The notes below the pieces were generated by a model that saw only the letters and a program-made list of their open reading frames with translations, was not told the DNA's origin and did not search any database. This document shows positions 1 through 9,659 of a stretch of DNA of 22,723 bases, in pieces. The DNA is from Allomyces macrogynus ATCC 38327 (taxonomy: Eukaryota > Blastocladiomycota > Blastocladiomycetes > Blastocladiales > Blastocladiaceae): NCBI GenBank assembly GCA_000151295.1, contig GG745369.1:459522-482244 (forward strand), in the 5' to 3' direction. The translations under genes and the position numbers were made by a program. Numbering within the stretch: the first letter of the stretch is position 1; each line of letters starts with the position of its first letter.

Positions 1-3000
1 CCGACGACAACGTGCCGGCGCGTCTGGGTGTGGTTTTCGCGTGGGGTGACGTTCTACGGGCTGCCGCCGTTCCTGGCCTGTTTTGGGATGCACGACCCGG
101 ACGTGCAGCAGGCGTGGCGCGAAAAGATGGCGCTGTGCACGATTATCCTGGTCGTCATGGCCGCGCTCGCGTTCCTGACGTTTGGGTTCAACGCGCTACT
201 GTGCCAGTACCACGACGTGACGGTCGATGTGACGCAGGTCAGTGGTGCGCAGATTCTGGTCAAGGGGATGGCGCTCGACGTTGCGTCGTTCCAGCATTCC
301 TATGGAACGAACCCACGCGACCCGCTGCCGTTCTGGGAACTCACGGATAAGGCCGCGCTGCCGGCGGACCGCGACGCGTCGCTCCTGTTCCAGTCCAACT
401 ACGGCGCGATGCCCGCGTGCCAGGCGCTGTTTGGCAAATCGATCGATGCGAACGACCGGCTGTTTGAGTGTACCGTCACGGGCCGCGTCGCCAACCGCGA
501 CGGGCAGCCGGCGAATTACGGCCAGTGGCCCGCCAACTACTGCCACCGCGATTTCACGGCCGTCGGCCAAGCCATGTCGGCGCTCCGGTCGGCGGGCGCC
601 GTGCGCGACGTCTACGTGACGTGGGACGCGATGCAGGACCCGAGCAACAACTACTTTGCGTATAACGGCGACGTCGTCGACTTGAACCGGCTCGCGCAAC
701 TGAAAAAGCCCATCAAGGACTGGCGTAACGTGAACGGACTCGACATGGCCACGTTGATGAGCGCGATCAAGAACCGCGACGCGTCTTACTTGCTCGCATC
801 GAACACGACATTGCAGAACGTGGGCGAGTGCCTGACGCAAATGGGCCGCGTGGGCCGCATCGATTCCAAGACGGTCGGGTGCATTGCCGCCGACGTCGTG
901 CTCTACGCGTCGCTACTCGTGATCCTCGGGCTCGTCCTGTCGCGGTTTTTCATGGCCATCATCTTCCGCTGGTTCCTGGCGCCCAAACTCGGCCGGAAAT
1001 TGTCGGACCGCGAAAAAGTCGCCTACCTCTTCATGCGCCACGCGTCGGCAAGGCGCGAGCGTGACCGCGCCGCCGCCGCCGCCGCGTTTGGCGGCCAGGG
1101 CGGGACGCCGTCGGCCAAGTCACTCTCGCTGATGGGCCCGCCGCCGCGCATGTTTGGCGAGACTCGTCGCTGCACTCGTCCGGGTCGACCATGGCCCCCG
1201 GAATCGTTGCGCTGTCTGGGTCCGCGGCACCAAGTCCGCGCGCGTCGATGGACTCGACGTCGCGGTGGTTGCAGACCGGCGGGCCGCACGACTCGCCGCC
1301 GCGGTTCTCGGACGCGGCCGGCGCAATGGGCACGGGCAACCGCGCGTCGAACGTGCTCATGGACGCACTGAGTCCGCCGCCCGCCGCCGCGTACGAGCCG
1401 GACTTGGCGGTCGAGGAGGTGATGCACATGATTTTGCTCGTCACGTGCTATTCCGAGGGCGAGGACGGGATCCGCACCACGTTGGACTCGCTGGCCGCCA
1501 CGCACTACCTCGACTCGCACAAGCTGCTGTTTGTGATCGCCGACGGGATCATCACGGGCGCCGGCGAGGACAAGTCGACGCCTGATATCATCGTCGACAT
1601 GATGGAGCGCGACGCCGCGTTCCCGGCCGACCCGAAGCCCTACTCGTATGTCGCGATTGCCGAGGGCGCCAAGCGGCACAATATGGCCAAAGTGCATGCG
1701 GGCTACTACGTCTACCAGGACCGGCGCGTGCCGATGGTCTGTGTCGTCAAGTGCGGCACGCCCGACGAGCAGTCGGCGCCGAAGCCGGGTAATCGCGGCA
1801 AGCGCGACTCGCAGGTCGTGCTCATGTCGTTTTTGCAGAAGGTCATGTTTGACGAGCGCATGACGCCGCTCGAGTACGACTTGTTCCAGAAGATTCACAA
1901 GGTGGCCAAAGTCACGCCGGACTTGTACGAGGCTGTGACCATGGTCGATGCCGATACGAAGGTCGCGCCGGATTGTGTGGAGCGCATGGTCGCGTGCTTT
2001 GCGAGGGACCCGACGGTCATGGGCTCTGCGGCGAGACACAGATCGACAACAAGTTTGGGTCGTGGGTGACGATGATTCAGGTGTTTGAGTATTACATCTC
2101 GCACCATCTCGCCAAGGTACGCTGCGATTCCTCGGCACGAGTTGGCCGTGGTCTTTGGATTCCGCGCGCGCGACGGGGAACTGACTGTGCCGGATCGACG
2201 AGTAGGCGTTCGAGTCGGTGTTTGGCGGCGTGACGTGCCTGCCCGGGTGCTTCTGCGCGTACCGGATCAAGGCGCCCAAGGGCATGGCCGGGACCACGAC
2301 ACTCGGCGCCGACTACGACGCGTTCAGCAAGACTGGGTTTGCCAGTGGCGGCTCGTCAGGCCACTGGGTCCCGATCTTGGCCAACCCGGACATTGTCGAA
2401 GAGTACTCGGAGAACGTGGTCGACACGCTGCACAAGAAGAACCTGCTCTTGCTCGGCGAGGACCGGTACCTGACGACGCTGATGCTGCGCACGTTCCCGA
2501 AACGCAAAATGGTGTTTGTACCGCAGGCGACCTGCCAGACGATGGTGCCCGACGAGTTCAAGGTGCTGCTCTCGCAGCGGCGGCGGTGGATCAATTCGAC
2601 GATTCATAACTTGATGGAACTCGTGCTCGTGCGCGACCTGTGCGGCACCTTCTGCGTGTCGATGCAGTTTGTCATTGCCATGGAACTCGTCGGCACCGTC
2701 GTCCTGCCCGCGGCCATTTCGTTCACGATCTACCTGATCGTCATCTCGTTCATCACGACGCCCGTGCCCATCATCCCGCTCTTGCTCCTCGCTGCGATCC
2801 TGGGCTTACCGGGCGTCCTGATTCTCGTAACAACGCGCGAAGTCCACTTTATCTTCTGGATGCTCGTCTACCTGCTCTCGCTTCCCGTCTGGAACTTTGT
2901 CCTGCCCTCCTACGCGTTCTGGCACTTTGACGACTTTTCCTGGGGCGCGACCCGGGTCGTCGCCGGGGCCTCCGCGCGCGACGCGCACGGCGGCGCCGAA

Positions 3001-3372
3001 GGCGAGTTTGATTCGAGCCAGATCGTTATGAAGCGGTACGCCGAGTGGGAGCAGATCAAGCGCCGCGCAATCGAGCAGGCGAAACTGGTCCAGGCGCAGC
3101 AGCGATCGGCGATGCAGCAGGCATCGATTGCAAGGACCGGGTCGGGCGCGTCCGGGTCGGGCAGCGACGGCGTGTCCGGCGCGTATTACGGCGTGCCGAA
3201 TACGCTGTTGCGCGGCGGCGTCGTCACGGAATTTGATGCCGCCGGCGCGCACCCGGTCGAGAACGCGTACCACCAGCAGATGCTCATGCAGCAGCAGCAA
3301 CAAGGGGGCGGGGGGTACCAGGCGCAAGGACCGTACCCGGGGCCGCCGTACGGCCAAGGTCCGATGTATTGA
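1..3372 (+). CDS. Chitin synthase, class IV (CHS3)-like, 5'-partial, with two frameshifts
   Basis: This is a membrane glycosyltransferase (GT2) that polymerises UDP-GlcNAc into cell-wall chitin. The 5' end lies outside the window; frame 1 is open from base 1. The N-terminal part has a membrane helix at about 127-195 after the motif DVQQAWREK, a lumenal region with the position of the cytochrome b5-like domain, and a second helix pair at about 880-990. The catalytic part contains DAD (1947-1955), EDR (2458-2466) and QRRRW (2575-2589). Several transmembrane helices follow at about 2640-2920, then WHFDDFSWG and a Gln/Gly-rich tail. Reading needs frame 1 to about 1150, frame 3 to about 2021, then frame 2. 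Each change fits one missing base; the second lies at GGG before CTCTGCGGCGAGACAC, where family members read MGLCGET. One phase-0 intron lies at 2117-2205 (GTACGC...GAGTAG). No myosin motor is visible, which disfavours class V/VII. All catalytic motifs survive, so sequence error is likelier than decay. Confidence 0.92.
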
Positions 3373-5162
3373 GCGCATTGCGTCGCGATGTGCGGTGTCG
3401 CGTCGTTCGTGTGCCGCCGCGCGTGCCGTCTCGTTTGCACCGGTCGCGCCGATGCCGACCGCCGTGCACCTGTCGCCCGGCGTGTCGTTTGCGCCCCTCG
3501 TGCCAAGTCGCGTCGCGGCGTGAACCCGTTGTTTGCGCCCCCGTGTCGGCAGCCGGCCGCCGCGCTCGTTTGTGCCGCTCGTGGCCCAAGTCGACCGCGT
3601 CGCCACCGGTCGCGCCACGCGCCGTCACCCGCCCGCGCGTCGATCGTGTCCCGCGCCGTCGCCGTCGCCGTCGCACGCGCGCTTGGCTCGCTCGGATTCG
3701 CGGCCTTTCGCATTGTTGTTCCTCGTTCTGTTTGGCAGTGCAGTCTTGCCGTTCCATGCCGTTTTTCGTTATCGTTTGCTTGTTCTTTCCTGGCGCAACT
3801 ATTCTCATTTCCGTGATTCAGTTTCCAGTCATCATTTTTCCATGCTTGCGTGTATGCCTCCTTCCACCCCCACCCACCTACCAACTGCGATCCTCGTCTG
3901 AATCTTTTCTTGGGTTTCTGGTTTCCGTTGCCGTTGTTCGCCGTGTCCGAGGTGGCGGATTGATTGATTTGTTTGATTGGGCCGTGCAAATTTCATCGTG
4001 GTTTATTGCGGGAATCGTTGCGGAAACGGTGCGCATTTGTGGCCGTGAATTCCAAGCTGGAGCATACTTGGCGGGCCGCTCGTGAAAAGGTTGGGCACCA
4101 CGCAGCAAACGAGCAGGAAATGGCCGCCAGCGTCTATCGACCAGGACTACCTCATTGACGACAGCGAGCAGGTGCAACAGGCGGGCAGGACCTATTCCCC
4201 CCAGTTCGAGTCTGGTCCAAGGATTTCGATCCCGCCTGGCGCCGTTGAACATGCTCGCGTCGGCCGAGCTTGCAAAGAGATGGTGCGAGCACATTGCGCC
4301 TGGCAGCAACCGGAATTTTTGGTTGGGTTTCAGCTTTTGTGATCGACTGCTCCTGGTGAGGTCGTGCTATCAGTGCGCAAGAATGCCCGACTAGTTCCAG
4401 GTTCAGCAAAGGATTGCGCAGTCAACGGCTGAGGACCAGACGAGGTGTAATAGCCAAGTCCATGTCGCAGTTTGACGGCTGAGTTGTGCCTGCTGTTGTG
4501 TGATTGTGAGATCCCCAGCGCATGGCGGTTCGATCCCGCCAAGACGTGCTGTTAACCATCAGCCCTTGGCAGCAAACGGGCGAAAGTCGATTTGTTCGAC
4601 ATCGTGGTCGCTGCCATCTGCTGTTTTTGCGGTGTTGATATTTTGATGGAGGTCGAGGGGGGGGTGCAAGGCTTCAGATTCTAGTCCTGTCGATCGAGCA
4701 GAACGGATCACTCAACCGGTTGAGTCGACGACTTGTGCGTGACATTCGTTATTCCTCGTGGGACCACGTCGCTTTTTTTCTCATTTCACAGAGGTATTGG
4801 CATCGTCCACGGGGCGATTTGAAACCATTGCTCTTTGCTGCTTTCAAATTGCATTTCACGCCAATTGATGTTGCAACGAGAGAGGAGGGCTTGTTCAGCG
4901 GAACACCGAATCGAATCTGTCTCTGCTTGATGACGCTGGTACTTCAGCGCGTTTCTCGAGATCTGGCGCCTTATCTCGTATTCCAAACCTCATCGTGATC
5001 GCCGTCAGCATGATGATGCTTTGACTGCGACGCGCTGATGCTTTCTGGACTGGATTCAGGCGCTACAACAGGCATCACTCTCAAGCTGGCAAGCAAAACG
5101 TTGGCCGACACGATGTGCATTCACTTCAGTAAGCTGCCATCAGCAGCTGTCAAGTCACGAAT
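3373..5162. other. Intergenic region between convergent genes, no gene recognised
   Basis: About 1.8 kb separates the stop codon of the chitin synthase from that of the SAS-6-like gene. The first ~350 bases are very GC-rich and contain four loosely repeated GTTTGYRCC motifs (about 3432-3580). From about 3720 the composition becomes T-rich, with pyrimidine runs such as the CCACCCCCACCC tract near 3870, as expected for 3' flanks. Open frames here are short and do not show the third-position GC bias of the real genes. A T-arm-like hairpin at 4524-4540 was examined and not accepted as a tRNA. Confidence 0.6.
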
Positions 5163-7576
5163 TCAATTCCGCTCAGACGATCCACCAGCACGAGTCGCAA
5201 ACGTCCCTTCCCGCATCAGTGCCGGCCACAACCACGCATCGCGCGATTGCACCGCGTCACGCACCGCCGCACGCTCCTCGGCCACCTGGTCCTCAACAGT
5301 CGTCGTCGCAGCCGCGGCCCACCGTCGCACCGACTCGGGCGACCCGCTCGGCACGCGTAACTGCGGCAGGTGCAACAGCAACGCCGGCTTTCGTTGCCGG
5401 ATCGTCGACAGGTACGATTCGAGTCGCGCGACGGTTGCCGTGTACTCCTCCTACGATACACGAGAAGGTTATTAGCCTCGACTGGACAAGAGCGATGGAA
5501 GAAGGGTGGAAACGGACCTGGAGCCGCGCCATGCACTCGCCCAGGTGAGCGCGTATCCCGTCGTCGTTGGCCTCGGCGAGATGGAACATGAGCAGCGCGT
5601 GCGTGCGGTACTTGAGGTGCTCGTGGAACGTCAGGGTCGCGGTACGCGGTGGCGGCAGGTGGCCAGCGCGTGTGGGAGTCGAGGTAGCGGGCGCGAGCGC
5701 GAGATTGGCCGTAAATCTGCCCAGATTGCCAATCAGTGCCGGGCCGAGACGTGAGGCAGTGTCAGCACATGAACCACGCACCGTCCGTCGGCACTACACC
5801 CTTGTAGGCACTCACTCACGAGCCCGAGCACGCCACCGATCCCTTCGGTCGGCAGGAACCCAACGTCGACGTGGTTCTGGCCGCGCACCATGGCGGCCCA
5901 CACGTCGCGCGTGATCGGAGTGCTGCGCAAGTAGAGCAGCGGGTTGGCCGGGTCGGTCAAGGTGAGGGTGAACTGCACGTTGCGTGTGGCGTCACGCCCT
6001 TGAGCGGAATCGCCGACCCGGTCCAACGGCGGCGTCGCGAGAAGCGCGCAGCGGAACCGCTGGCGCACAGGTGCCGGGTTGGCCGTGCGAGATGATTGGT
6101 CGGGGGTTGGGGGAGAATGGGCGCTGACAAAAATATCGCGTTCGAAGAGTGCGTCTGAGGTGCCGAGTGAGGGCTGTGGTCAGCCTGGTTCGCAAACGGA
6201 CTCGACCCGGCAATTCGAAGGAACGGCGAGGAGAGCACGTACTAGTCTTTCCGGCTTGGCGAGAGACAGCACTGCTCAACGGCAACGCGTTGACGGATAC
6301 ATTGCCGTGGTCGCCAGTAGTTGCGACGGGCCGGTTGGTGGAGATGACGCGCTTCGTGTGCTCAAACCAGCCGCGCGACACGGACGGCGTGGTCAGTTTT
6401 TGCGCAGACAGGTGCAGCATCAATCCCGGTGCGTGCTGCTGGACAATGTCGAGAACGCGCGCGAGTCGTTCCTGCACCTGCGCGAGCGTTTTCTACAAAC
6501 ACCATCCGCAGCAAGTGAGGGGCTGTTCGCTGAAGAAACAAAACAACGGCAAGCGTACGGTGAGAAACTGGTGCTGCGCGACCAGCATGTCCCGCATCTC
6601 GCTCCACTGTGTCGCACGAAAGTCGAGGGCGAGCAGCGGGACCGACCGGATGCCGCCAACGATTTCAGAAAAGACGAGCGCACATGCGTTCTCGCGCCGA
6701 TAGTGCAGGAGAAGCGCCTGGTACCTGGGATCAAAAGCGATGAGCGAAAATGCGCGCGGTGGGTTCATCACAACCAACAACGCGAGCGTACTGCTGCGGG
6801 TTGGCAACGATGCTCTCGACGAGGTCAATCACCATCTTGCCAAACATGCGGAATCCTTGCTCGCCGTGCAGCGACAGCGACTGGCGCTCGACCAAGGTGC
6901 GGAACGAAAAGGGCGTGCACATGTGCGTGAAGTACCACATCCAGTCGGTGGTGCGCGACATGGTGATCGTGTAGGACTGCGGGAACGGCAGGGGCGTCTG
7001 GCAAGTGGCTGGGATCAGCAATTGACCATGACAGTCACAAACGTAACTTGAGTCCACACGCACCAAGTAGCCGACATCAACCAGAACAACGTCGTGCCGC
7101 TCCGAGTCGGGGATCGCCTTGGCGCCCATGAAATCAAACTCGCGGATCAGGACGGGCAGGCGAAACTGCCGCCGTGGAGGAGCTGCCCTCGTTGGGTCAG
7201 CTCGCATACTCTTGAGGCAACCGAGTCGTACTGCGTAGCCCATACCAAACGTCTTGTCTTTGTCTTGACGGTACTGCTTGAGGCCGCGGTCAGCGCGATG
7301 AATGAGCTCGAGGACGCGGTCGTCGATGGCCTCGGACAAGGGGCTGACCACGTCTTTTGCGCCCAATGACTGGCCACCGGCCCGTCGCGCAGTCTCCACG
7401 TTCGTCGCAGGTGCGCCGACGCGCCACGGGTCCTTGCCAAAGGCCGGCTGCGAGCTGGACCAAGTGTTGCTGATGGCCGGCCGACTCGAACGCGTCTTTT
7501 CGGGGGATTTCTTCCTGGCAGCGTGGGCTGCAATATGGCTGGTTGCGGTCTGGAATGCATTGCGCTTGGTCTTCAT
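5163..7576 (-). CDS. SAS-6-like centriole protein with two tandem head domains
   Basis: SAS-6 builds the nine-fold cartwheel of centrioles and basal bodies through head-to-head contacts of its N-terminal domain. Eight exons were inferred: 7576-7246, 7182-7064, 6997-6792, 6724-6559, 6492-6301, 6173-5800, 5716-5518 and 5450-5163. They sum to 1875 nt (624 aa), in frame throughout. Residues 1-110 are basic and Ser/Ala-rich. Head 1 (about 111-274) shows SYTITMSRTTDW, then FGKMVIDLVESI, then LVFSEIVGGIRSVPLLALDF. Head 2 (about 339-529) shows ALFERDIFVS, then QFTLTLTDPANPLLYL, then GVLGLVSECL, then LTFHEHLKYRTHALLMFHL. These follow the SAS-6 order: LF start, the LTD-DPFFLY strand pair, the IDLL helix, and the E-NPFKHLTHLSLKL strand. 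Each head is followed by a helix ending LMLHL or LLLHL. The long coiled coil of canonical SAS-6 is absent, as in SAS6-like (SAS6L) proteins. Alternatives are other XRCC4-superfamily members such as CCDC61. The joins at 7063-6998 and 6300-6174 are the least certain. Confidence 0.66.
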
Positions 7577-7747
7577 CGTGCACGGTGTCTATATGGTTGA
7601 TGGGTCGCAATGGAGACCAGCCTGCCAGCCGTTCGCTGTTGGCGGGTTGGGCGGTTGGGCGGTTGCCAGCGGCAACAACGGAGCGTGACACGCGGCAACC
7701 GCCCGCATCCACATCCGCATCCTCATCCACTTCTGACCGCCAGCATC
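7577..7747. promoter_or_regulatory. Shared divergent promoter of the SAS-6-like and HAUS4-like genes
   Basis: The two start codons (ATG at 7576 on the minus strand and ATG at 7748 on the plus strand) are only 171 bp apart, so both genes must be driven from this segment. It holds a run of GGCGGGTTGGGCGGTTGGGC-type repeats, a 15-bp X-box-like palindrome, and an 11-bp perfect inverted repeat (GGGCGGTTGCC at 7657-7667 and GGCAACCGCCC at 7694-7704). No TATA box is evident. Confidence 0.6.
7662..7676. promoter_or_regulatory. X-box-like palindrome (candidate RFX site)
   Basis: The sequence GTTGCC-AGC-GGCAAC is a perfect 6+6 palindrome with a 3-base spacer. It fits the X-box form GYTRYY-N(1-3)-RRNRAC bound by RFX factors. 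It lies 72-86 bases before the plus-strand ATG and 86-100 bases before the minus-strand ATG, the usual distance for ciliary X-boxes. A further half site, GGCAACC, sits at 7694-7700. The function is inferred from the motif and the gene context only. Confidence 0.55.
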
Positions 7748-8900
7748 ATGGCTTCTCCCGCAACTCCACACCTCGATGCCGTACTCGCCGCCCTGCGCGT
7801 GCACCAGGACCGCGACTTGGCGCAACCGGTTCCGCTGCGTCTCGTATGCTCTTCCAGCTCGAATGAACCACGAGTTGACGCGACGCTCCAGCCAATTCTG
7901 ACCCCGTTCGAACCGCCATGTGCACCAACGACGTTCAATAGCTGGAACTGCGCCGTGAATGGCTGCGCCTGTCACTGCTGCGTCACTATTGCCGGCCTGC
8001 CGCTCCAGTACCGCAGCATGATTTGACCAGCAAGGTCATGAAGGGCGCCGGCGTGCTCGTACAGGCGCCGCGCGCTGGAGCGCGAGATCGTGGGGCCGCT
8101 GCGGCATCGGGCCCTGCTGCCCACGGCCAAGACGCGACGGTGCTGTACACGGTGTCGACCGCCGACGTGGCCGCGAACCCGCACTTGACGGCGATTCCAG
8201 TGCTCAATCCGCATGCGTCCGAATTGCCGCCCGCCAGCCAACGCTATCCCATGTCGGCGATTGAGAGCGGGCTGCGGCGGCAGCTGCTCGACGTTCTCGA
8301 GCACTATGCCGGACATGGTACGCTTTGCTGTGCGTGCAGCACATGTTGGGCATGGCAGTTGACCAGGACCTCTTTCGTTCGTCTCGTCACGTCCCAGAAA
8401 TGACGTCCGAGGGCCAAGTCACGGCCACGTTGCAGCAGCTTCGCGCCGATCTCGAATCGCGTCCTGCACCAGCAAGCACAACCATCTCAACCAACCCCGC
8501 CGTTCCGTCCACGGCTCACGCGGCCGCAACCACCAGTGTCGCAACGCTCGACCTGCTCACGACCGCCGCCGACCATATCGCTGCGCTCGATGCGGCGCAG
8601 GCGACCGAGGCCGCGTACTACCACGCCGTCATTGACAGTGCGCGTGCCAAGCTGGCGTTGATCGAAAAGGCGGCCGTCGCGGACCAGTACAGCGACGCGG
8701 CGTTCCGCACGCTCTCGGAGCGCGTCGTCGCCCAGCTGCGTGCCAAGCACGCGGCCGTAGTCGAGGAGACTGCGCGCGTGCGGCGGCAACTGGATGCGTT
8801 TGCCCTCGGCGACGAGTTTGCAGCGCTGGTGCGGCAGTTGGCGGCGGTGCGGCGCGAAATGGACGTGGTGCGCAGCGAGATTGATCGGCTCAAGTCGTGA
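7748..8900 (+). CDS. Coiled-coil protein resembling augmin subunit HAUS4/AUG4
   Basis: Augmin recruits gamma-tubulin to existing microtubules in the spindle. Exons were inferred as 7748-7843, 7942-8317 and 8398-8900, joined by phase-0 (GTATGC...CAATAG) and phase-1 (GTACGC...CCCAG) introns. The last exon encodes a long alpha-helical stretch (about 8540-8895) containing SDAAFRTLSERVVAQLRAKH and ALGDEFAALVRQLAAV. This pattern resembles the HAUS4 C-terminus, where a helix leads to a GEEFDxLVxEY motif. A Pro/Ala/Thr-rich linker (about 8460-8540) precedes it. Between about 8060 and 8130 codon bias favours another frame (reading ALEREIVGPLRHRALLPTAK), which suggests a pair of compensating single-base errors; the frame used here stays open without them. 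Other coiled-coil kinetochore or spindle proteins remain possible. Head-to-head pairing with a centriole gene supports a microtubule role. Confidence 0.45.
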
Positions 8901-9219
8901 CCAGAAGTTTCATTCATCTCCCTCGCACACGTAACATTCCTATTGCGACACATTTGATGTTTTGGCGGTCCCGACGGCTCCTGATATCACGCAGGCAGGA
9001 AATCATGTCGAGAGATTATGTGGTCGTTCGACGGTGCAAGGTTCGAAGAAAGTACAGCAATAATGTTGTGGAGCAATCATGGATGCGGCGTGTTGGACCT
9101 AGTCAGTCTCCGCCCGTCTGTTCCCGCTTGTCCTATCTCATTCTCTTCCTCGCGTCGCCCACTTGCACAGCCCATCCTCCACCCTCGACCAAGTGCACTG
9201 CATTCAACCCGACTGCTGC
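8901..9219. other. Intergenic, no gene recognised
   Basis: This is the 3' flank of the HAUS4-like gene, with lower GC than the coding regions. Its short open frames have no recognisable motif. It runs into the leucine-rich-repeat remnant that starts near 9220. Confidence 0.5.
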
Positions 9220-9508
9220 GACCATTCTTGCACCGACGCTTCAGCGCCTCAGTTTGTGTTCGAAATCAAACGAAATGCACAGATTCGAGTTCCTGGTCGA
9301 TCGTTTGCCGGTCACGCAGCTCGAGTTGCATGATTGTTCACTTTGTGGCCGGAAGACTTCGAGCCCTTTTGGTAGCTGGCATGGGTCTCGTCGACTATTT
9401 TTGCAACAGCGTACAGAGTGGCGTCAGCTCAAACTGTGGATCGGCCGCACGGCTGTCTCGGGACAGATCTTGTGGATGCTCGCTCCCAAGTTTCTTGAAT
9501 TCATGTGA
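9220..9508 (+). pseudogene. Leucine-rich-repeat gene remnant, inverted relative to the main LRR pseudogene
   Basis: Frame 9220-9508 reads ILAPTLQRLSLCSKSNEMHR followed by FEFLVDRLPVTQLELHDC. The opposite strand at about 10390-10515 reads LAPTLSQLVLCTSEMQQQ followed by EYLVDRLPALLEELAL. The two stretches are clearly related at both protein and DNA level, so this is a fragment of the same LRR family in inverted orientation. After about 9360 the similarity fades, and the frame stops at 9508 without LRR periodicity. No start or F-box is visible. I take it as a broken paralogue. Confidence 0.5.
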
Positions 9509-9659
9509 AGGGACCCCGGTAGGAGGCATGTTGGTAGGTTTTGGCAAGGGGGGAGGTTGAGCTTGGCCATCACACCGCTTTGTGGTCGCCATCTCATTGA
9601 AATTGTCTGATCGCGGCGCCAGGAAGCGCCACACGCCAGCATCCGCGCCAAGAGCGCTT

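Noticed and set aside
196..840. Long minus-strand open frame (214 codons) opposite the chitin synthase
   Set aside because: It is a shadow of the GC-biased plus-strand gene. Composition is Arg/His/Val-rich, with no recognisable domain.
1023..2297. 424-codon minus-strand open frame opposite the chitin synthase
   Set aside because: Mirror frame of the catalytic region; Arg/His-rich with no motifs, while the plus strand holds conserved GT2 motifs.
3369..4085. Plus-strand frames after the chitin synthase stop as an extension or new gene
   Set aside because: Arg/Cys-rich translation without motifs, and codon bias is lost. Treated as 3' flank.
4524..4548. tRNA-like T-arm: GGCGG-TTCGATC-CCGCC followed by AAGACGT
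   Set aside because: The T-stem and 7-nt loop are perfect, but no 5' acceptor strand pairing with AAGACGT lies at the right distance. With the best fit near 4475 only five of seven pairs form, and no valid anticodon arm results. Probably chance, or at most a tRNA fragment.
6490..7576. Treating 6490-7576 and 5163-6240 as two separate genes
   Set aside because: The exon ending at 6301 joins in phase to the exon starting at 6173 with a usable donor, a CTGAC branch site and a CAG acceptor. No in-frame ATG lies at the start of the second head. One gene explains the data better, though transcripts should decide.
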